A stretch of DNA of 64,000 nucleotides from Solirubrobacterales bacterium (GTDB lineage: Bacteria > Actinomycetota > Thermoleophilia > Solirubrobacterales > 70-9): assembly GCA_025964255.1 (NCBI GenBank), contig JAOPZF010000200.1, positions 45,746-109,745 on the forward strand, read 5' to 3'. The translations under genes were made by a program, and so were the position numbers. Below the pieces are notes generated by a model. It made no database searches and was not told the DNA's origin. It was given only the letters and a program-made list of their open reading frames with translations. Shown one piece after another: positions 24,753 to 33,055 of the stretch. Within the stretch, counting starts at the first letter, position 1. The number at the start of each line of letters is the position of its first letter.

Positions 24753-25597
24753 GGCATCCTCGCGCTCGCGCCCATGCAGACGTCGAGCGTCGTCCCCGAC
24801 ACTGACCGCGCGCCCTCGGAGACCAGATAGAGCACCGCGGCGGAGATCTCCTCGACCGGCGTCCAGGGCTCGGGGATCGGGTTCATCGCCGTGTACCGAG
24901 GTTCGACGTCGGCTTTGGTCGGGTGCTCGATGTCGGGCGCGAAGAGGCCGTAGAGGGCGTCGTTATGGACCATCGCGGTGTCCACCGTGGCCGGGCAGAT
25001 CGCGTTCACCGTGATCCCCTTGTCGGCCACTTCGAGCGCCAGGGTCTTGACCAGCCCGATCACGCCCCACTTGGCGGCGACGTAGTGGGCGAGGTTCGGA
25101 TTGCCCATGCGACCGCCCATCGACGAGGTGGCGACGACGCGGCCGTAGCCGCGCTCGATCATGTGCGGCACCACCGCCCGCATCGTCTTGAAGACCCCGG
25201 TCAGGTCGGTGTCGACCATCTCGTCCCACATCTGGTCGGTGATCTCCCAGAAGACGCCGAACCCGCAGACGCCGGCGTTGGCGAGCAGGATGTCGATCCG
25301 GCCGAGCTCCTCGATCGCGCCGGCGACCGCGGCCTCCAGCTGCTCGGTCGAGCGGACGTCGGCCTGCACGGCGACGCAGCGGCGGCCGAGCGCCTCGACC
25401 TGGCGCACGGTCTCCTCGAGGTCCTCGATCCCCGCCAGCGGATACGGCACGGTCTCCAGCTGCGCGGCGATGTCGCAGACGGCGATGTCCGCCCCTTCGC
25501 GGGCCAGCGCCAGCGCGTGTGATCGACCCTGACCACGGGCCCCACCCGTGATGAAGGCGACCTGTCCGTCGAGGTTTCCCGCGTCAACACTTCCCAT
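24749..25597 (-). CDS. Mycofactocin-coupled SDR (subfamily 1)
   Basis: A 282-residue SDR with FITGGARGQGRSHA, the subfamily insert (AAQLETVPYPLAGIEDLEET), NAGVCGFG, TSSMGG, and YVAAK. All catalytic residues are intact. The ATG at 25595-25597 is chosen because AAGGAGGACAG lies directly upstream. It is the first of three SDR genes behind the ABC permease, 30 nt apart. Like its relatives it should hold NAD non-exchangeably and depend on mycofactocin. Confidence 0.85.
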   Translation of the reverse strand: MGSVDAGNLDGQVAFITGGARGQGRSHALALAREGADIAVCDIAAQLETVPYPLAGIEDLEETVRQVEALGRRCVAVQADVRSTEQLEAAVAGAIEELGRIDILLANAGVCGFGVFWEITDQMWDEMVDTDLTGVFKTMRAVVPHMIERGYGRVVATSSMGGRMGNPNLAHYVAAKWGVIGLVKTLALEVADKGITVNAICPATVDTAMVHNDALYGLFAPDIEHPTKADVEPRYTAMNPIPEPWTPVEEISAAVLYLVSEGARSVSGTTLDVCMGASARMP

Positions 25598-25627
25598 CTG
25601 TCCTCCTTGCATTGGTCGAACTCGTCC

Positions 25628-26641
25628 TCAGCCCCGTCGGCCGCGGACTTTGGTCAGGACTACGGCGATGATCAGCGCCGCGCCCTGGAAGGTCGGAATC
25701 ACCCAGGAGGGGATCCCCTCCAGCTGCAGGCCGTTGATCCCGATCGCGATGATCGCCAACCCGACCAGCAGGCCGAGCACGTTGAAGCGCCCCGGTTTGA
25801 TCATCGTCGAGCCGAGGAACGCCGCCGCGTAGGCGGGCAGCAGGTACTGGGAGCCGACTTCCGGCTGACCGGCGCCGATGCGCATCGCGTAGAGGAGCCC
25901 GGCGGCCGCGGCGCACACCCCCGAGGTCATGAAGGCGAGGTAGAGGATGCGGTCGGTCGGCACCCCGGCGAGGCGCGAGGCGTCGCGGTTCGCCCCGGTC
26001 GCGTAGATCTTGCGGCCGAGCGGCGTCATCACGAAGACGTAGCCGAGGATCGCGGCGAGCACGACCACGTAGATGATCGGCGCCGGGATGCCGAGCGGTT
26101 CGCCGCGCCCGAGGTCGGTGAACCCCGAGGGGATGTGTTCGGAGATCACCTTGCCGTTGGCGATCAGCTGGGAGATCCCGATGAAGACCGAGCCGGAGCC
26201 GAGGGTGACGATGAACGGCTCGATCCCGAGCCGGACGACGAGGATGCCGTTGAACAGCCCGGCGAGGATGCCGATCCCGAGCGTCAGCAGGATCACCACC
26301 GGCACCGGCATGTCGCCGCCGGTCGTCTGGAACATCAGCGTCGAGAAGATCACCGACAGGGTGAGGATGCCGCCGATCGAGATGTCGAAGACCCCCGCCG
26401 CCAGCGGCACCAGCAGGCCGAGCGCGACCATCGCCGTGATCGTCTGGTTGTTGACGACCGCGATCAGGTTGTTGTAGGTCGGGAAGGTGTCCGGCATGAG
26501 CGCCGTGAAGACGACGAACATCACCACCAGGAACCCCGGCCCGGCGAAGCGCTCGAGCAGCGACGCCTGATGGCGCCGGGCGGGCGGGTTCTTGGTCGGG
26601 CCGCCCTCCGTGGCGACGCCGGGGTCAGCGGTCTGCGACAT
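25628..26641 (-). CDS. Ribose-type ABC transporter permease (importer 1)
   Basis: A 337-residue RbsC-family membrane protein. Hydrophobic spans begin at about residue 33 (FLVVMFVVFTAL), followed by GVFDISIGG, typical of the family, and a C-terminal GLAIIAIGINGLQL. The ATG at 26639-26641 follows GAAGGAGG and overlaps the ATPase gene by 17 nt. It forms a complete importer with the ATPase and binding lipoprotein upstream. Substrate unknown; a catabolic-regulon setting argues against plain ribose uptake. Confidence 0.85.
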   Translation of the reverse strand: MSQTADPGVATEGGPTKNPPARRHQASLLERFAGPGFLVVMFVVFTALMPDTFPTYNNLIAVVNNQTITAMVALGLLVPLAAGVFDISIGGILTLSVIFSTLMFQTTGGDMPVPVVILLTLGIGILAGLFNGILVVRLGIEPFIVTLGSGSVFIGISQLIANGKVISEHIPSGFTDLGRGEPLGIPAPIIYVVVLAAILGYVFVMTPLGRKIYATGANRDASRLAGVPTDRILYLAFMTSGVCAAAAGLLYAMRIGAGQPEVGSQYLLPAYAAAFLGSTMIKPGRFNVLGLLVGLAIIAIGINGLQLEGIPSWVIPTFQGAALIIAVVLTKVRGRRG

Positions 26642-28166
26642 GGATCGGGCCTCCTTCGGCCAGGTAGCACTCCTCGACGATCGCTTCGCGGGTGGCCTGC
26701 TCGCCCACCAGCTCGGCGGCGATGCGGCCCGCCCGGAAGGCCAGCACCCGTTGACAGACCCCGGCGAGATCTTCGAGGTCCGACGAGCAGAGCAGGACGC
26801 CGACGCCGTGCTCCCGGGCGGCGTCGACGATGAAGCGAAGAATGTCGGCGGAGCCGCCGACGTCGACCCCCTGGGTCGGCTCCTCCAGCACCAGGAGGCG
26901 GGGCCTGGTGCGCAGGAGGCGGGCGACGTAGACCTTCTGCTGGTTGCCACCGCTGAGCAGCTCGATCGGCCGCTCCGGCTCCCGCGGCCGGATGCCGAAC
27001 CGGTCGAGGAGCTCGCGGGCCTCGGCGCGCTCGGCGCGGTGATTGAAATGGGCGGCCGACCAGAACGGGCCGAGATCGGAGATCGTCAGGTTCTCCCGCA
27101 CGGTCAGCCCGGCGATCCGCTTGCGGTGGTTGCCGGCCGGGACAACGGCGACGCCGAGGCGGGCAAGCGCGGTCGGTCCCAGCTCGCCGACGGTGGCGCC
27201 GGCCACGGTGATCTGTCCCGAGGTCACCCGCGAGCCGCCGAGCAGGGTGCGCGGCACGTCATGGACGCCGGAGCCGGAGAGGCCGGCCACGCCGACCACT
27301 TCGCCGGCCCGCACGTTGAGGTCGGCGCCGCGCAGCTCGCCCTCGGTCCAGACCTCCTCGAAGCGCAGCAGCTCCTCGCCCTCGGCGTCCTTGCCGAGGG
27401 CGCCGGCCCGCACCGGGGCGACGATGTCGGAGCCGGCGATCAGCCGCGCCAGCGCCCGCTGATCGATCGCCGCGACCGGCGAGGAGTGGACGAGGACGCC
27501 CTCGCGCAGCACCGTCACCCGGTCGGCGAGGTCGAAGACCTCTTCGAGCCGGTGCGAGACGTAGATGACGCCGACGCCGCCGGCGACGAGACGCCGGACC
27601 AGCGCGAACAGCCTGCCCACCTCGCGGTCGGGCAGTGCCGCGGTCGGCTCGTCGAGGACGAGCACCCGCACCTGGTCTTCGTCCTGAAGGGCGCGGGCGA
27701 TCGCGACCTCGGTCCGCTCGACCGCGCCGAGCCGGCCGACGTCATCCTCGGGGTCGAGGTGCTCGAGCCCGAGCGCCGCGAGCCGGCGGCGGGCGTCGGC
27801 GCGCTCGGAGCGCCAGCGGATCCGCCAGCCGGGCGCGGTGCGGTAGAGCCCGGAGCCGAGCTTCAGGTTGTCGAGGACCGAGAGGCCGTCGGCGAGCCCC
27901 AGGTCTTGGTGGATGAAGCGGATGCCGGCCGCGTGGACCCCCTCGGGGTCGCCGAAGCGGACCTCGCGGCCGTCGACCAGCGCGGGCCCGGAGCCGGGAT
28001 CGGGCTCGTGGAAGCCGGAGAGGACCTTGATCAAGGTCGACTTGCCGGAGCCGTTGTGCCCGACCAGCGCGTGGACCTCACCGGCCGCGACCTCCAGATC
28101 GACCCCGGACAGCGCACGCTGCCCGGGGAAGGTCTTGGAGATCGAGTGGAGCTCGAGCAGGCTCAC
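26625..28166 (-). CDS. Ribose-type ABC transporter, double ATPase (importer 1)
   Basis: A 513-residue RbsA-like tandem ATPase. The first Walker A is GHNGSGKST (36-44), with VLVLDEPTAALPD as Walker B. The second half has the degenerate P-loop GLSGSGVHD but a perfect signature LSGGNQQKV and LVLEEPTQGVDVG. This asymmetry is normal for the family. GTG start at 28164-28166, 3 nt after the binding-protein stop. Confidence 0.88.
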   Translation of the reverse strand: MSLLELHSISKTFPGQRALSGVDLEVAAGEVHALVGHNGSGKSTLIKVLSGFHEPDPGSGPALVDGREVRFGDPEGVHAAGIRFIHQDLGLADGLSVLDNLKLGSGLYRTAPGWRIRWRSERADARRRLAALGLEHLDPEDDVGRLGAVERTEVAIARALQDEDQVRVLVLDEPTAALPDREVGRLFALVRRLVAGGVGVIYVSHRLEEVFDLADRVTVLREGVLVHSSPVAAIDQRALARLIAGSDIVAPVRAGALGKDAEGEELLRFEEVWTEGELRGADLNVRAGEVVGVAGLSGSGVHDVPRTLLGGSRVTSGQITVAGATVGELGPTALARLGVAVVPAGNHRKRIAGLTVRENLTISDLGPFWSAAHFNHRAERAEARELLDRFGIRPREPERPIELLSGGNQQKVYVARLLRTRPRLLVLEEPTQGVDVGGSADILRFIVDAAREHGVGVLLCSSDLEDLAGVCQRVLAFRAGRIAAELVGEQATREAIVEECYLAEGGPIHVADR

Positions 28167-28169
28167 GGC

Positions 28170-29339
28170 CTAGCTCGCGCCCCACAGCTTCGTGAACTGT
28201 TCTTCGTAGTTTTCGGCGCCCTCGAAGCTGCCTTCGGGCGGCACGTTCGACGGCGTCAGCACCTGCTGGGTCGGGTTCTCGATGCCGCCGGGGACCGGGC
28301 TTTCGGCGAGGTAGCGGCTGATCAGGTCGACCACGCACCAGCCGTTTTCATAGATCCCGGAGAGCACGTCGAGCTTGACGATTTCTTCCTTGCGCAGGAG
28401 TTCGAGCTCCGGTTCTTCGCCGTCGAAGGTGCCGATCGAGATTTCGCTCGATTTGCCCGCTTCGCGGACCGAGGCCGCGGCCAGCGAGCCCGCGGCTCCC
28501 GGAGCGGCGACGATCCAGTCGAGTTCCGGATTGCGCTGGATCGTGGCCTGGATCGCCGGGCCGAGGTCGGTCTGCATCGTCGCCGCCGAGAAGCTTTCGG
28601 TTTCGATGCTGCAGCCGCTGCATTCGGAGAGGACGTTTTCGAACCCCTTCGCCCGCTGCTGATTGCACTGGTAGACGGTGTCGGCGAAGACGGCGACGTT
28701 GGCTTCGCCGTTCGTCTGGGCGATGATCTGGTCGGCCAGCAGTTCGGCTTCGTGTTCGCAGACGTAGCCGACCTCGCCCACGTTCCCTTCTTTCGGTTCC
28801 GGTTCCTCGGCGGTGAACTGGCCGAAGACCGGGATGTTCGCTTCGTGCGCCTTCTTGTAGGCCTCCGGCGCGTCCGACTGCGGGCGGGCGTTGTTGACGA
28901 TCGCCGCGGGCGCGGCCTGGACGGCTTGGCTCATGCAGTTCTGGAACGCCGCGACTTCGAACTTGGCGTCACAGACCGTGGTCGAGTAGCCGGCCGCGTC
29001 GGCGGCGGCTTCGAACCCTTTGACCTGGGCGACGCACCCGGGGATCGACTGGTCACAGCCGATGAAGTAGATGAGGGCGCCTTTCTGCGGGGTGACCGGG
29101 CCGAATTCGGCAGCTTCGATCGTGGTCGGCGTCTGGCTCGATTCGGTCGCCGATTTCTTCGCCGCGGTGAGGACCGCGTCGCCGGAGGAAGCTTCTTCGC
29201 TACCGCCGCTGCCGGCGACGCTTTCGCCGGAGGAGGCCGTCGAGGTGGAGTTGGAGCTCGAGCTGCCGCCCCCGCCACAGGCGGTGAGCAGACCGGCAAG
29301 GACAAGAACCGCGCACAGCAAGTACAACTTGCTCTTCAT
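28170..29339 (-). CDS. Substrate-binding lipoprotein of ABC importer 1
   Basis: A 389-residue Peripla_BP_4-like protein with a lipoprotein signal: MKSKLYLLCAVLVLAG then LTAC, with Cys21 to be lipidated. A Ser-rich linker follows. The mature part is unusually rich in Cys (FIGCDQSIPGC, ECSGC, GYVCEHE, GWCVVDL), suggesting disulfides. It ends ENYEEQFTKLWGAS, nearly the same tail as the second binding protein at 46365. Codon choice favours GAA over GAG, unlike neighbouring genes. Shine-Dalgarno GGGAG before the ATG. Confidence 0.85.
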   Translation of the reverse strand: MKSKLYLLCAVLVLAGLLTACGGGGSSSSNSTSTASSGESVAGSGGSEEASSGDAVLTAAKKSATESSQTPTTIEAAEFGPVTPQKGALIYFIGCDQSIPGCVAQVKGFEAAADAAGYSTTVCDAKFEVAAFQNCMSQAVQAAPAAIVNNARPQSDAPEAYKKAHEANIPVFGQFTAEEPEPKEGNVGEVGYVCEHEAELLADQIIAQTNGEANVAVFADTVYQCNQQRAKGFENVLSECSGCSIETESFSAATMQTDLGPAIQATIQRNPELDWIVAAPGAAGSLAAASVREAGKSSEISIGTFDGEEPELELLRKEEIVKLDVLSGIYENGWCVVDLISRYLAESPVPGGIENPTQQVLTPSNVPPEGSFEGAENYEEQFTKLWGAS

Positions 29340-29373
29340 TTCGTATCTCCCTTTAGGTGGATGAAGGGCGGGG

Positions 29374-30633
29374 CTAGTTGCCCGCCGGGGCCTTGGCGGC
29401 GGAGCGGATCGCGGCGCCGAGCGCCTCGATCCCGCGGACGAGCTCGGCCTCCGAAGCGTGGCTGTAGGCCAGCCGAAGGAAGCGCCGAGAGTCACCGTCG
29501 GCCATGAAGCGCTCGCCGGGACGACACATGACGCCGTTTTCGGCGGCCCGCGGACCGACCTGGTCCCAGTCGACCGCGTCGTCGAGTTCGAGCCAGAGGT
29601 AGAAGCCGCCCTGAGGAACGTCGAAGCGGACGAAGTCGCCGCAGTGCTCGCGCACCGCCGCGATCGCGGTGTCCCGGCGGTGGCGGTAGACATCGTTGAC
29701 CATCGCGATATGGGGGTCGAGCTTCCCCTCGGCCATGAAGGCGGCCATCATCCGCGCCAGCCACTGGCTGACCCCGAGGTCCTGTCGGACCCCGGCGAGC
29801 CCCTCGATCATCTTCTCGTCACCGCAGACCCAGCCGATCCGCAGCGCCGGCGCGACGATCTTGCTGAAGCCGTGCGACTGGAGGACGAGGCCCGAGCGGT
29901 CGAGGCTGAGCAGCGTCGGCAGCGACTCGCCTTCGTAGCGGAGGTCGCCGTAGATGTTGTCCTCGAGCACGACGATTTCGTGCTCCTCGGCGAGCTCGAG
30001 GAGGCGTTCGCGACGGGCGAGCGGCGTCTGCACGCAGGTCGGAAGCTGAAAGGTCGGGATCACGTACATCAGCTTCGGCCGCACCCCATCGGCCTTCATC
30101 GCGAGGATCTGGCGCTCGAGGTCCTCGACGTCCACCCCTTCGGAGTCGATCGCCACGCTGCGCACGTCGGCTTCGCGCATCTCCATGTAGCGGATCGCGT
30201 AGGGGAAGCTGGCGGCCTCGACCAGGACGCCGTCGCCGGGGTCGACGAAGGCGTTGATCGCGAGCGCGATCGCCTGCACGGAGCCGGAGGCGAGGATGAA
30301 GTTGTCGGCGCCGAACTCGCGACCTTCGCGGCCCGTCATCCACTTCGCGAGTTCATCGCGCAGGCCGGTGTAGCCGAGGACCAGCTCGATGTAGGTGGCG
30401 AGGTAGAGGATCCGGTCCTCGTCGTCCTCGTAGCCGAAGGAGATGTACTCGAGGGCACGCGGCCCGTCGGTGTCGAGGATCTGGCCGGCGAGTCGCTTGA
30501 GGTCCTCGACCGGGAAGGTCTCCTCGGCCGGGATCCCCTGGTCGAGGTTGAAGGTGACCGGGGACGGCGGGTCCGGAAAGAACAGGGGCGGGCCGTTTGC
30601 GGCCAGCCGCGAGTACAGGGCAACGGGGTCCAA
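29374..30633 (-). CDS. PLP-dependent aminotransferase (class I/II)
   Basis: A 419-residue fold-type I PLP enzyme of the 2-aminoadipate/aromatic aminotransferase group. The Schiff-base Lys lies in SHGFSKIVAPALRIGW, with LEDNIYGDL (Asp, Tyr) upstream. TTG start at 30631-30633 is supported by CGGAGGAG eight nt upstream. It heads a unit with importer 1, three SDRs and a RidA protein, under the box at 30685. The mycobacterial KstR2 region also ends in an aminotransferase (aspB, Rv3565), though orthology is not established. Confidence 0.78.
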   Translation of the reverse strand: MDPVALYSRLAANGPPLFFPDPPSPVTFNLDQGIPAEETFPVEDLKRLAGQILDTDGPRALEYISFGYEDDEDRILYLATYIELVLGYTGLRDELAKWMTGREGREFGADNFILASGSVQAIALAINAFVDPGDGVLVEAASFPYAIRYMEMREADVRSVAIDSEGVDVEDLERQILAMKADGVRPKLMYVIPTFQLPTCVQTPLARRERLLELAEEHEIVVLEDNIYGDLRYEGESLPTLLSLDRSGLVLQSHGFSKIVAPALRIGWVCGDEKMIEGLAGVRQDLGVSQWLARMMAAFMAEGKLDPHIAMVNDVYRHRRDTAIAAVREHCGDFVRFDVPQGGFYLWLELDDAVDWDQVGPRAAENGVMCRPGERFMADGDSRRFLRLAYSHASEAELVRGIEALGAAIRSAAKAPAGN

Positions 30634-30684
30634 GGTTCGTCTCCTCCGTGCGTCAGGGCTATCCCACACCCGGTCTTCCCATGA

Positions 30685-30700
30685 CCAAGTGCTTGCTTGG
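30685..30700. promoter_or_regulatory. KstR2-type operator upstream of the aminotransferase-importer unit
   Basis: CCAAGTGCTTGCTTGG (CCAAGC-like arms around TGCT), 51 nt before the TTG start. ACCAAGTGCTTGCT within it fits AnCAAGnnCTTGnT exactly. It would place importer 1, the three SDRs and the RidA protein under the same repressor. Confidence 0.72.
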
Positions 30701-30709
30701 TTGGAATTC

Positions 30710-31279
30710 CTAGACGAACTTCGGCGGCGTGTCAAGCCGGGGCCGCGAACCACCCCGCGGCGCGCCGACCAGGTAAATCTGATCACCCGGTCCGCGCTGC
30801 CCCCCGGGTCCCTCCCCCTCTTTGGGGATCCAGTCGCCGGCGGCGAGCGCGCGCGTCCATTCGCGGAGCGCCCAGCGCTCGCGGATCAGCCAGCCCTCGT
30901 CGTGGCGCCGCAGGCGGTCCACATAGCGGAAGGCGGAGACGAAGTTCAGCCGCGGCTCCGCGGCCGGCGTGCCCCAGTGGTAGGCAAGCCCGTAGCTCTC
31001 GGCCCGCGCCTCGTCACCGTCGATTTCGGCGAGGTGGTTGGCGACCACATGCATCGTCCCGTCGAAGCGACCGATCGCCTCGCCGACCCAGGCGACGTAC
31101 TGGTCGCGGTCGCCGCTGAAGCCAGTGTGGTGGTCGACGCCGCCGGGCTCATAACAGCTCCTGACCGCCTCCATGTCCATTCGATCGATCGCCCGGCAGT
31201 AACGCAGGACGAGATCGTGGATCTGCTGACGATCGAGGAGCCGGCGCAGGTCCGACTCGTCCACGCCGCCCTCGGTCAC
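30710..31279 (-). CDS. SnoaL/NTF2-like protein
   Basis: A 189-residue alpha+beta barrel protein of the SnoaL_4/NTF2-like type. IHDLVLRYCRAIDRMDMEAVRSCY is the typical first helix, followed by VANHLAEIDGDEARAES. Such proteins act as small dehydratases, isomerases (ketosteroid isomerase has this fold) or dioxygenase small subunits. The GTG start at 31277-31279 immediately follows the kstR2 stop, so it is translated with the repressor. Catalytic residues could not be assigned. Confidence 0.72.
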   Translation of the reverse strand: MTEGGVDESDLRRLLDRQQIHDLVLRYCRAIDRMDMEAVRSCYEPGGVDHHTGFSGDRDQYVAWVGEAIGRFDGTMHVVANHLAEIDGDEARAESYGLAYHWGTPAAEPRLNFVSAFRYVDRLRRHDEGWLIRERWALREWTRALAAGDWIPKEGEGPGGQRGPGDQIYLVGAPRGGSRPRLDTPPKFV

Positions 31280-31924
31280 TTAGTGCTTGGAGACGCCGTC
31301 GACCAGGACGGCCAGGTACTGGCCGATGATCTTTTCCGGCTTCAGCGAGCCGCCGGGGCGGTACCAGCGGGGCGCGGTCCAGACGGTGTCACGGACCAGG
31401 CGGTACACCAGTTTCGGGTCGATCGTGTCGCGGAACTCGCCGCTTTTGACGCCCTTTTTCAGGACGTCGGTCCACATTTTCTCGAATTTCTCGTGGGCCC
31501 CGGTGAGGTAGGAGAAGCGCGGCTGGGCGGCGAGGAAGCGACCCTCGTTCTGGTAGATCAGGATCGCCGAGCGGCTCTCGACCATCGATTCGAGCGAGGT
31601 GCGGACGAGGCCTTCGAAGGTTTCCTTCGGCCCCTTGCCTTCGGCGATCACCGCTTCGTAGGAGGAGAGCGTCTGCTCGAGGAAGGTCGAGAGGATCTCG
31701 TCGATCATCGACTCCTTCGAGTCGAAGTGGTGGTAAAGGCTGCCCGAGAGGATGCCCGCCTCGTCGGCGATGTCGCGGACCGTGGTCGCGACGTAGCCGC
31801 GGTCGGCGAAGAGGTCGGCGGCGATCGCCAGCAACTCGGCTTGGCGCACGGCCTCGCCGCGGCGCGGTCGCGTCTCAGACTTGCCTTTCGACGCCCGCCG
31901 CGTCGTCCGTCCGCTCGATGCCAT
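31280..31924 (-). CDS. kstR2: TetR-family repressor KstR2-like
   Basis: A 214-residue TetR protein. HTH at about 47-66 (ATTVRDIADEAGILSGSLYHHF), then SKESMIDEIL. The ligand domain has YQNEGRFLAAQPRFSY and VRDTVWTAPRWYRPGGSL, segments I remember as characteristic of KstR2 (Rv3557c), which is released by HIP-CoA. I chose the ATG at 31922-31924 because an upstream TTG would place the start inside the operator. A box at 31939-31954 indicates autoregulation. The N-terminal ~20 residues are Arg/Lys/Ser-rich and longer than in mycobacteria. Confidence 0.87.
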   Translation of the reverse strand: MASSGRTTRRASKGKSETRPRRGEAVRQAELLAIAADLFADRGYVATTVRDIADEAGILSGSLYHHFDSKESMIDEILSTFLEQTLSSYEAVIAEGKGPKETFEGLVRTSLESMVESRSAILIYQNEGRFLAAQPRFSYLTGAHEKFEKMWTDVLKKGVKSGEFRDTIDPKLVYRLVRDTVWTAPRWYRPGGSLKPEKIIGQYLAVLVDGVSKH

Positions 31925-31938
31925 CACCGTAACCCTAC

Positions 31939-31954
31939 CCAAGCATCTGCTTGG
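31939..31954. promoter_or_regulatory. KstR2-type operator upstream of kstR2
   Basis: CCAAGC-ATCT-GCTTGG, perfect 6-bp arms, 14 nt before the kstR2 ATG. It fits the wider CAAGC-N4-GCTTG pattern better than the AnCAAGnnCTTGnT form, and may be a weaker autoregulatory site. Confidence 0.75.
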
Positions 31955-31993
31955 CGCGTGGTTTGGTTCCTTTTCGGTCCGCGGCCGGCACGC

Positions 31994-33016
31994 CTATCGC
32001 GGGCCCCCGGTGGCTGCTCGGTGGGCCTGGGCGGCGAGCCGCTCGGCCTGGGCGGCGAAGGAGGCGGCAGGCCGGTCGACTTCTCCGAGGGCGCCACGGC
32101 TGACGCGGGCGTAGACGCCCTCGACGATGCAGGCGAGCTTCCACCAGGCGAACGCCTCGTAGAAATCGAGGGTGCTCGCATCGACCCCGGCCGCGTCTTC
32201 GTAGCGGTCGCGCAGCTCGGCACGGGAGGCGAAGCCCGACGCGAGCGTCGGCGGGTCCTCGAGCGCGGTGATCTCGTCGCCCGGCTCGGCCCAGTAGACG
32301 AGCAGCAGGCCGAGGTCGGCGAGCGGGTCGCCGAGCGTGCAGATCTCCCAGTCGAGCACCGCGGTCACCTCGCCCGCCGGGTCGAGCAGGCAGTTGTCGA
32401 GGCGGAAGTCGCCGTGGACGATCGCGGTGCGTGACTGCGGCGGGACCCGCGCCGCGAGCAGCGCGTGCGCTTCGGCCAGGGCCTCGAGGTCCCGTGTCCT
32501 CCCCTCCTCCCATTGACGGTTCCAGCGGGCGAGCTGGCGCTCGACGTAGCCGCCACCGCGGCCGAGGTCGCCGAGGCCGACCGCTGCGGGGTCGACCGTG
32601 TGGAGCGCGGCGAGGGTCTCGGCGAGCGCACGCCCGGAGCGCCCCCGGGCAGAGGCGCCGAGGTCACCCGCCGCCGCCGCACCACGCACCGCCACGCCCG
32701 GAGCGCGCTCCATCAGCAGCAGCGGCGAGCCGTCGGGACAGAGGCCGTCCTCGGCGCCGAGCACCGCCGGGACCGGCACCGCGGTCTCCGTGACCGCGGC
32801 GATGATCCGCCCCTCGCGCAGCACGTCGTGGGCGGTCAACTGGCGCGGACCGAGTGGCGGGCGCCGCAGCACCCACTCGCCGCCGGTCGCGTCGGCGAGC
32901 AGGAAGGTCAGGTTCGAGCGCCCGCCCGCCAGCCGCTGCAGACGGAACGGCGGCCGCGCCGCCGGCAGCCGGGCGCGGAGCCACGGCTCGAGTGACGCGA
33001 GGTCGATGGCCTCCAT
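31994..33016 (-). CDS. ACAD10/11-type phosphotransferase (acyl-CoA-linked kinase)
   Basis: A 340-residue protein of the aminoglycoside-phosphotransferase/choline-kinase fold. Catalytic loop HGDFRLDN, metal-binding VLDWEICTLGDPLADLG. In animals this domain is fused to an acyl-CoA dehydrogenase in ACAD10/11 and phosphorylates 4-hydroxyacyl-CoAs before elimination. Here a matching dehydrogenase is separately encoded at 34043. The ATG at 33014-33016 lies 17 nt from the shared operator with the LLM gene. Confidence 0.78.
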   Translation of the reverse strand: MEAIDLASLEPWLRARLPAARPPFRLQRLAGGRSNLTFLLADATGGEWVLRRPPLGPRQLTAHDVLREGRIIAAVTETAVPVPAVLGAEDGLCPDGSPLLLMERAPGVAVRGAAAAGDLGASARGRSGRALAETLAALHTVDPAAVGLGDLGRGGGYVERQLARWNRQWEEGRTRDLEALAEAHALLAARVPPQSRTAIVHGDFRLDNCLLDPAGEVTAVLDWEICTLGDPLADLGLLLVYWAEPGDEITALEDPPTLASGFASRAELRDRYEDAAGVDASTLDFYEAFAWWKLACIVEGVYARVSRGALGEVDRPAASFAAQAERLAAQAHRAATGGPR

Positions 33017-33033
33017 CGTCCCAACCTAACAAG

Positions 33034-33047
33034 CAAGCGATTGCTTG
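33034..33047. promoter_or_regulatory. KstR2-type operator between phosphotransferase and LLM genes
   Basis: CAAGC-GATT-GCTTG in the 39-bp divergent gap, 17 nt from the phosphotransferase ATG and 8 nt from the LLM ATG. Confidence 0.72.
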
Positions 33048-33055
33048 ACGTGACG

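Noticed and set aside
26592..29507. Very long open frame (971 codons) on the plus strand
   Set aside because: It is antisense to the complete ABC importer genes; its composition (Arg, Gly, Asp, Ala) is the typical shadow of GC-rich third positions.
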